Source of the DNA: Metridium senile
Taxonomy: Eukaryota > Cnidaria > Anthozoa > Actiniaria > Metridiidae
DNA length: 64,000 nucleotides
Direction of reading: 5' to 3'
Assembly: GCA_949775045.1 (NCBI GenBank)
Contig: OX459107.1
Span: forward strand, 11,249,250 to 11,313,249
Shown: positions 56,838 through 64,000 of the stretch, piece after piece
Numbering within the stretch: the stretch's first letter is position 1
How the letters are laid out: each line of letters starts with the position of its first letter
Notes under the pieces: generated by a model
Database searches by the model: none
The model's input: only the letters and a program-made list of their open reading frames with translations
Told to the model about the DNA's origin: nothing
Translations under genes and position numbers: made by a program

Positions 56838-59800
56838 ATGAAACGATTCAACGTTGAGATAGATGATGTTGAGGCGAAGAAAAAGGAGGTTAGAGCGAAA
56901 GAAGAGCAGCTAAAGCGGCTGGATATGAAGGTAATTAACTATAGTACTGTTTCAGATAATTTGCAGTTTGTTTTGTTTTGATTTCATCGCGCGACTGCGC
57001 TAAATTGTACACTGTTGACATACTTTTAAGCATATTGCATAATTGATTTCATTTATATTCATAAGCTAAGTCACTTTTCGATTCATAAATCCTTCTCGTT
57101 TAAATATAATACAAGAAAATGAAGTATTTTTTGTTGTTGCGAGTCTGAAAATGTATATGGAAGCATTTTGTGATATATAGTTTTCCATTGAGACTTACAT
57201 TCAAAGAGTTCAAAGGTTTTTATTTTCCACATATTTTCCCCCGTATAATGTCAATTTCATTTTCTTTTGTGATCTAAGACACTGTTAAACCAAAATAATT
57301 CATTTGATGTTTATTGTCTTATTGTATTTACTGATAAAACGAATTATATAGATAAATGTCTCCATTTATCCTATGTGAGTTACCATAGAATATGCTTTAT
57401 TTATATATAATATAATCAATATTGGGCATGTACCAGTCATGTTTCAATAATGGTCATTTGTGTACAATAGGTTAGCAGTATGATAGACAGGTTAGAGGAG
57501 TTAGGCGAGATAAAGGAAGAATGTGTTTAGGAAGGGAAGAAAGGAGTGTTATCAGAGAAGGCAATGGAGCGTAGGAGGCAGAACAGGACAAGGTTTGACA
57601 GCACAACAACAGGGTTAAAAGGCAGTGTTTCTCAAGTTAACAAGAGTCAGTCCGAAACAGTCAAGGCAGCAGTCCAAACCCACGATGGAAACGAGGCAGC
57701 GGAGATAGGTCTCATAGACACAGCTCTAAACAAGTGTCCAAAAAATGTTATAATTAAAGCATTATCTAATAATAAGAAATTGAAAAAAAGATGTTACCAC
57801 ATCTAAGGATTATAAGACTGATTTAAGTGTATATTAAAGCTCTGTAGATAATTACATTAGGAGTGTAGCTATGTAATATAATGGTGGGGTTATGGGGGAA
57901 AACGTATAGAAAGATGTACAGGGAAAGTTTACTAAAACCTATTAGTATAAATACAAAGGTAATACAGCCGATAATCACCTTTTCGGAGAAAATGGCTGCC
58001 AGTAGTTGTTTTGTCACTGTTAGCAAAGATGAAATTGCAAACTTTAAAGAAAATGCTGTCCCAAAATCGACAAAAGAAGCTACTAAGTTTGGTGTCAATC
58101 TATTTAAAGGTATCATAGTAAATTTTCACGTTGTTTTTTTTTGTCATTATATGCGAGACAAAGTTTACAATTTTTAAGCGTAACGGTCGCGCTTTTAAAA
58201 AATAAAATATTTTCACTTTCAATGCTGTTTCCTTCTTTCTTATTTGAAATAATCACCTTTGTATTTATACTAAAACGATTATTCACCTCAGGCGAAGTGA
58301 TTATCGGTGAATATTTACCTCGCAGCTCGAAGACTCACCGCTCGGTAAATATTCACCGATAATCACTTCGCCTTCGGCGAATAATTGTTAAATAATGATA
58401 GTCATATTAATAGTAAGACTGTGCGTATAGCTATCTCTAATTTACCAGTCCCTAGGCTTGTGGCGTACAATTAGCTAATGCCCTTTAAAGTCCATACAAT
58501 TTTCAGTATTCGTGACACTCTTTGCTATGACATGCCTTAACAAGAGAAGGTAAGTGGTGTATATAGATGTCTTAAAGAAACTCTTCTAGCATTAGCACAA
58601 TCTTATCTTTCAGGGCACAGTAATAATGAACTTTTTTGGTTTTTTGAACCTTACACTTTTTATTTCACTTGTTCTTGGCTTGTTGGATTTTTAAATATAG
58701 AAAAAGGAATTCTTAGCAGTAATGAAAATTTGTCGACTTTTGGAGCAAACTGTAGTGAGAACAGTTTACCTGTACAAATATATATAGACATCCATTTAAA
58801 TGACATTATCAATATTGAAAACAAAGTTTTTACTTTACATCACAATGACTCTCAAGTTAACGTCAAGTTTCGGGTGGGGGAACTACCCAATGATATGAAA
58901 ATGATTGCTCTTTTGTAAGGTGAACTTTCAAAAAGTGACACATTTTTCTCTTCTTTTGCAGATGTCTCATCTAAGAATGCAACAAAACTTGATGGGACAT
59001 TTGGAAGAGAAAATAAAGATACATGGAAGCCGTAGGAGTACAAGAAAAGGCTTGAAGTGGCAAAAAAGGTTAACATACTTAAGGCAAAATATCTAAAGAA
59101 AAGCTTGCAATATCTACGAAGCGAAACAAGGTAACATCTTTCATTCCAAAAGAACAAAGTAGGCAGGAATTCCCCTTCATCTGAAGAACAATGCATGTGC
59201 TCTTGTCCACCGTCATCTTCTCAATCTTGTTAGTGAATTGTCTAACATCCCTTCTTCAGTGACTTCCTTTTAACAGGTTAATTCAAATTCTCCTCTTGCA
59301 AAGTATGTCTGTGCTATGAGGCAGATGGTCTTTCTCGCTTGGCAAAACAAGTTGTTCGATGGTTTAATAGCAACCGGAACAATGACAAGGGTTTCGACTA
59401 TCGGTTCACTGGGAAGGATTCCAGAGGCTTACTGCACAATTTCATGTACATGATTGATGCCATGGAGCCTTCTATTAAAAAAGGTTCGTACAATGAAATC
59501 CTTATCTATGTAATTGCATGTTGTTGTAAATTGTTAAGAGACTGTGTCTCTCTGTTTAACCGTGTTGATATTTCAGATGACCAAATAGTAGAACTTAAAC
59601 AGCTTTGTAAGCAATACTTCTATCTTAATATTATGTATTATGGTCACCATCCTACTGCTTGGACACTGGCTCACGTAGTTACAGCTCATGTGAGAGAGAT
59701 GAAATATAAATATGGTAAGGGTTTGGGTTTGAATTCCATGGAGAGGAGGGAGGCAAAGCATATTTTTATTTCAAAGTATAGTGTCAATACTAACTATCAT

Positions 59801-60058
59801 TTACGTTTGACTCAGATTTTTCGTCATAAGTACATATCACTTATATGGCTGCGAGAAAGAAAGTACAATATAATTAGGCCTACTAACTCCAGTTCACTAA
59901 GCTATATTCCAAAGAGAGCCACTTCAGACCCTAATTACTGTTACTGTGGATTTCCCAAATCATCTGATTCCTTAAAGTGTAAGTTATGTGCCAACCCTTT
60001 AATGGATAAGATTTTGGAGAGCCTGAAGACTGGCAAAAGGTACACATTTAAAAAATAA
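56838..60058 (+). pseudogene. Gene B: decayed paralogue of gene A, split by a MITE
   Basis: Exon 1 56838-56930 (MKRFNVEIDDVEAKKKEVRA) joins exon 2 at 57471 in phase, the same two-exon plan as gene A. Matching blocks: EIGLIDTALNKCPKNVI, KTYRKMYRESLLKP, SWLVGFLNIEKGILSSNENL, VGELPNDMKMIALL, VVRWFNSNRN, DYRFTGKDSRGLLHNFMYM, SLFNRVDISDDQI, KYGKGLGLNSMERREAKHI and the CYCG...CKLC end. Damage: TAG at 57528, a frameshift near 57785, a 451-bp MITE inserted in the coding frame at 57942-58392, several more stops, and a decayed stretch at 58900-59340. The last 239 codons (59339-60058) are open and well conserved relative to A. Confidence 0.7.
57942..58392. repeat. MITE core plus palindrome, copy 1 (inside gene B coding sequence)
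   Basis: The core begins TTAGTATAAATACAAAGG and ends CCTTTGTATTTATACTAAAA near 58275. It is followed by a hairpin with arms AGTGATTATCGGTGAATATT and AATATTCACCGATAATCACT. TA flanks both ends (57940-57941, 58393-58394). Removing it would bring KP and NDSH of gene B together. Confidence 0.8.
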
Positions 60059-60143
60059 GTACAATTATTATAATTATAATGTCTCTTGTATTGTTTAGAT
60101 GTTTTTGTTTTTATTAAATATTTTTTTGTAGACAATTACATGG

Positions 60144-60290
60144 TTAAAGGTGGTGATGATGATTATTATTATTATTACTATTATTATTATTATTATAATG
60201 ATGATGATCAATTATGATGATGATGCTGATCTTATCATTATTATTATTATTATTGTTATTATTATTATTATAAATGTTATCATTATTAAT
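60144..60290 (+). repeat. ATT/GAT trinucleotide microsatellite
   Basis: Imperfect runs of TTA/ATT interrupted by GATGATGAT. Non-coding; just beyond gene B. Confidence 0.9.
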
Positions 60291-60562
60291 GCATTTGTGG
60301 TGATAACCCCCAGTCTTACAAGTTTCTGTCGATAAAAATAAATATGCCATTCATACATGTTGTCAGTCATGAGTTATGATGTGAAAAGAATTGGGTTTTA
60401 TTTACACTTGACTAAACATGATATACAACATGAGGAGCCCCGTACCTTGTATTTTTATCACAGCGGGAACACAGCGGGAATATGTTTTGTGGTTGTAAAG
60501 GCTCTAATTGCATTATGGATAAACCAATGACGACCAGTGATTGATGATATTTAGTGTACAAA

Positions 60563-60799
60563 ATGGCGGCGTTCGGCGTGCAATTCATAGTATCTGTCAT
60601 TACTTTCTTTCACAAGAAACTGGAATATATTTTATTTGGTAATTCAACTATTTTGGCGGCTATTTCGAAATGCGAAGCGAGCTATTGGAGTCATTCCCGC
60701 ATGTTCTCAGTGTATACGGACGTGCGGGACAATGCTGTTTCGTCGAGTCTTTTCTTCGAGGTTAGATCCTTCAGTCGCATGGTACGCACTGACTGTTGA
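60563..60799 (+). CDS. Short ORF with a TISU-like start, unknown
   Basis: ACAAAATGGCGGCG opens a 78-codon frame: MAAFGVQFIVSVITFFHKKL, then ILFGNSTILAAISK and a Ser/Arg-rich end. The context is like that of other starts in the window. No family recognised; it could be a first exon whose donor I cannot fix, related in layout to the start at 60901. Confidence 0.3.
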   Translation: MAAFGVQFIVSVITFFHKKLEYILFGNSTILAAISKCEASYWSHSRMFSVYTDVRDNAVSSSLFFEVRSFSRMVRTDC

Positions 60800-60900
60800 C
60801 ATTTGCTTAACTGCTCCAGCAAAGTTCTGCGGGACGTCATTTTCAAAATAATTCACCAGTGAAGTAGCGAAAGTCAACCTAGTTGAACTACGAAACCAAG

Positions 60901-62433
60901 ATGGCGACGCTGTCCCTTCCTCTTGTTTTTTTTGGGGAGCAATTCCAACAAGGCCAGAGCGAAGGACGTTTTCGTTGCTACTGCATTTGGTATAATCGGT
61001 GGGCTTTGCAGTAGCAAAAAAACTTCCGGACTCTGGTCAGTATTGTCTACAAAAGTCCAAAACCTGATTAGAACGATACCACTGAACGACGATGTCCCGC
61101 CAAAATCGATCCCACCAAAAAATGTCCACAAGCACAGACACTTCGAGTTCAACAACAACTCATGTATCTTCGTCTTGACATGGTTTGTCAAAAGCGAGGA
61201 GTTAAGAGGGTATATCAAGTGATGCCTGGGACCAAAGAGTATCATTGGTCAGAATGCCAGACTGGCAGTGTCTTCGTCTAAAACTGGAAGCAAAGATTTC
61301 TGATGCCAGCTGGCAGTCGATCATCAACATGACGAATCTCGGAAGGAAAGTAAGTATAACATTTTTACGTTACTGCAGTATATGTACTTTAATATTATCT
61401 AAACATCAAAGTGACAAAAGAAATGTATAAATAGGAGATTATAATAACAGTTTACAATTACAATGGTAATAAAAGTCATTAAAACAGCTTATAAGCTATC
61501 CAAATACCATACATTTTACAATAAAAATACATTCAACTATTGTTAAATGCCCTCAACTTCAAAATATTATTTAACAATTATTCGCCGAAGGCGAAGTGAT
61601 TATCGGTGAATATTTACCGAGCGGTGAGTCTTCGAGCTGCGAGGTAAATATTCACCGATAATCACTTCGCCTGAGGTGAATAATCGTTTTAGTATAAATA
61701 CAAAGGTGATTATTTCAAAAAAGAAAGAAGGAAACAGCATTGAAAGTGAAAATATTTTATTTTTTAAAAGCGCGACCGTTACGCATAAAAATTGTAAACT
61801 TTGTCTCGCATATAATGACAAAAAAAAACAACGTGAAAATTTACTATGATACCTTTAAATAGCTTGACACCAAACTTAGTAGCTTCTTTTGTCGATTTTG
61901 GGACAGCATTTTCTTTAAAGTTTTCAATTTCATCTTCGCTAACAGTGACAAAACAACTACTGGCAGCCATTTTGTCCGAAAAGGTGATTATCGGCTGATA
62001 ATCCGAGATAGCAAACCAATCAGAGCGCGCGATTTTGCATAATCACCTTTGTATTTATACTAAGATTTGTTATTATTAATGTCATCTGGGATTTTAAATT
62101 TTAGTAAATAGTAAATTACAGAAAAACCGGCTACATTGTACATAAAACACAAATTGCTTATTGTCATTTTGAAATTAAATTTTTTGTTCTGTTCTATTTT
62201 AGGGAATGTCAAACCTATCCATATTGCCGATCAAGAACCACATGAAAGCTTTGCGTGCTATGGTCTTTGGGGTGGTGAGAGAAGTAATTGGTGTAAAAGA
62301 AAATCCATATCCTCTTATAAATAGTTACCAGGTCAACCTGGAACAAGCCATAGTTTGGAGTGTAAGAGAGCAGAGACTCCATGGATTAAGAAAAAAGTAC
62401 TTGTGGCCTAATAGAATTTCACCTAAAGCTTGA
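60901..62433 (+). pseudogene. Unrecognised split gene with a MITE in its intron
   Basis: CCAAGATGGCGACG at 60901 opens MATLSLPLVF; a slip in a T-run leads to GSNSNKARAKDVFVATAFGI and VHKHRHFEFNNNSCIFVLTW. Another frame from about 61245 gives LEAKISDASWQSIINMTNLG, ending at AGGAAA|GTAAGT. After an 850-bp intron holding the second TAGTATAAA MITE, an exon from 62203 (ATTTTAG|GGAATG) reads MSNLSILPIKNHMKALRAMV, VIGVKENPYPLINSYQ and RKKYLWPNRISPKA, with a stop at 62433. The family is unknown. Confidence 0.35.
61570..62063. repeat. MITE core plus palindrome, copy 2 (inverted relative to copy 1)
   Basis: The palindrome 61570-61688 precedes the core, which ends CACCTTTGTATTTATACTAA at 62063. Sequence is nearly the same as 57942-58392 read on the other strand, plus about 40 bp (with CCAATCAGAGCGCGCG) missing from copy 1. 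Confidence 0.8.
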
Positions 62434-63402
62434 TGGACGCCCCCTTTTTGGTAAATTGTCATTAGGTTTTGTTATTTATTATACGTATTATTATTTAAAT
62501 ATTGTAAACTAACAGCAGTTCATTTGCAGCTCATTATTAATGAATATAAGTTTAGTTTATATATCTATTCTCTTATATATCTATTGTATTTAAAGGAAAA
62601 GATCAAGTAAGCATTGGCATTGTTCCCAATATGCACCATTATCTGTCTTCGCAAAGTGCATTGACTGGCTACACTCTTGGAATCGCCAATATTGCAGAAA
62701 ACAGGCATTTTAATAATAATGACATGATAACTAAACTAATCAAATTACATTAGTATCCAATCCATTCGGTTTTCTTTGTCATTCATAGGGTATTATATCC
62801 CATATTTCCCTAGTAGTTTCCGTTTGTTTAACCTGGTTTGCGGGCTATATACAGATATAGCCCGGGTACGTCTGTATATAGCCTGCTAATTTAACCAGTT
62901 CAATGTGCTTCCTTACATCACTTACACTTAGACTTCAAGACTTGGAAATTTTGGTCGAAATTTACTTAGCCACAATCTCAAGTAAAAAAAAAAAGTATAT
63001 ATATGATATTACTGAGATTTGAACCCGGACCTTCCGCAATGAAATCCCCTCACTTCCCAACTATACTACTAAATAGAATTAATGGAAAGCAATGAACGGA
63101 AACGCAAGTCATGGTATATACAATTAAGCTTGTTAACTTAAAAGAATTGAAAAGCCATTGTCAAATGTTTTCTTTTGGAAATAAAGTAACAACGAACGGT
63201 TAGCTATCGTCCCATTGGGATAGTTGTTGTGTGAACAAAAACTCTGATATGCATTCATTTTGTATTCATTTTAAAGAAAACCTCATGAATTGCATACTAA
63301 ATTTGTTAGTTCCCTCACACGTCGGCTCTTAGCAATAAACAGCCCTTGGGCCTGCATCCCTCATGCTGTTTATAGCGAAGAGCCTCCGTTCTCGGTAACT
63401 AA
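62434..63402. other. Interval with foldbacks and a tRNA-like sequence
   Basis: 62818-62905 is a hairpin (GCGGGCTATATACAGA against TCTGTATATAGCCTGC). On the minus strand near 63070-62995, TTTAGTAGTATAGTTGGGAAG and CCGGGTTCAAATCTC resemble Pol III A and B boxes of a tRNA-derived SINE. 63310-63400 is another hairpin (CGGCTCTTAGCAATAAACAG and CTGTTTATAGCGAAGAGCC). No protein gene. Confidence 0.45.
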
Positions 63403-64000
63403 CTCTTACGTTATACTCTCACCACTATTAAGACTTTGACTCGACGTGCACAACGTGTTTGTGATTCACCTAACAAACTTCATGACGAGTACGAATATTT
63501 GCAAAGTGTGTTCGATAAGAACAATTACAATGTAGATTTCGTCAAACGAAACATTCACAAAAACACTTCACTTACTGACAGAACCGACAATCAACCCACA
63601 GCCACTGCCACCATACCGTACATCAGAGGTACTTCTGAGACCATTCAACGCATATTACAACCCTACAACATTCGCGTTGCTCACAAGCCTACTATGACAT
63701 TAAGACGTTTATTGACTAACGTTAAGGACAAAGACGAACCCATTAACAGACAAGGAGCTATTTACAAAATAGCTTGTTCCGACTGTAACGCTACCTACAT
63801 CGGTGAGACCGGCAGAAATTTGAACACGAGACTAACTGAACATAAACGTGCCACGAAAAACAAAGACCCTAACAACCACATTGCGGAACATCACAAACAT
63901 ACTGGCCACTCCATTAACTGGGACTCTGCCGCCTCCATTACACATTGCACTAACTATCACCAACGCCGACTACTTGAAAGCTGGTACACCGGCTTAGAAC
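63403..64000 (+). CDS. Penelope-like element, C-terminus with GIY-YIG endonuclease (3' partial)
   Basis: The frame is open from 63403 to the window edge with no stop. LTRRAQRVCDSPNKLHDEYE and PYIRGTSETIQRIL are the linker after the RT of Penelope-like elements. GAIYKIACSDCNATYIGETG carries the GIY-YIG catalytic motif (here IYK...YIG), followed by the conserved Arg in RNLNTRLTEHK and later IAEHHKHTGHSINWD and RRLLESWYTG. The nuclease nicks the target for priming. The RT domain is missing upstream, so the copy is 5' truncated, as is common for these elements. What remains is undamaged. Confidence 0.85.

Noticed and set aside
58141..58362. ORF repeated almost identically at 61600-61821
   Set aside because: It is part of the MITE core and palindrome, carries no protein features, and recurs only because the MITE does.

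Overview
The window is AT-rich animal DNA with GT-AG introns and a very dense, layered load of transposable elements. The mix (Kolobok, Harbinger, Ngaro/DIRS-type YR retroelements, R4-clade, CR1-like, BEL/Pao, Gypsy, Penelope and Helitron remnants, with many foldback MITEs) and the lineage-restricted proteins point to a marine invertebrate. An anthozoan cnidarian such as a coral or sea anemone is the best guess. That identification is inference from family content; no species-specific marker was available.

Layout. 0-1.7 kb: 3' end of a YR retroelement with a tyrosine recombinase and a split-repeat tail. 1.9-7.3 kb: a ten-segment, intron-containing Kolobok transposase gene, lightly decayed. 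8.0-13.5 kb (minus): a three-exon gene with a P2RX7_C-like cysteine-rich domain, whose intron holds a 4.6-kb TTAA-flanked element with ~1.15-kb inverted arms. 13.7-18.7 kb: LINE and BEL/Pao tails, a small three-exon minus-strand gene, and a MITE cluster. 18.8-20.7 kb (minus): a decayed gene of an uncharacterised, probably RNase H-like family. 21-22.4 kb: tandem repeats. 22.47-25.36 kb: a structurally complete Harbinger element with two divergent genes. 27.2-30.8 kb: gene A, a two-exon gene of an unnamed family. 30.9-33.4 kb: tandem repeats and MITEs. 33.61-39.29 kb: an apparently exact 2,838-bp tandem duplication carrying a Kolobok fragment and another unnamed gene (here gene M). 39.5-42.5 kb: an R4-clade LINE in a TAA/TAG microsatellite. 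43-49.9 kb: THAP, Gypsy, CACTA-like, Myb/SANT, recombinase and LINE fragments. 50.4-51.6 kb: a RecQ-type helicase fragment ending in a foldback. 52-54.2 kb: SGNH, LINE and YR-retroelement RT fragments. 55.3-56.4 kb: Helitron N-terminal fragment. 56.4-60.1 kb: gene B, a decayed paralogue of gene A. 60.5-62.4 kb: an unrecognised split gene. 63.4-64 kb: Penelope-like GIY-YIG ORF running off the end.

The most interesting signals are two. First, genes A, B and M appear to begin at a similar CG-rich 5' boundary, and B and M start abruptly inside other transposons, so they may be cargo of one undescribed mobile family. Second, the TTAA element carries as its own ORF the C-terminal domain of the uncharacterised family at 18.8-20.7 kb, which suggests that family could encode the transposase of long-armed TTAA elements. 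Most remaining genes are mobile-element ORFs in various stages of decay; the P2RX7_C-like gene and the small acidic ORF at 46.8 kb are the best candidates for host genes.
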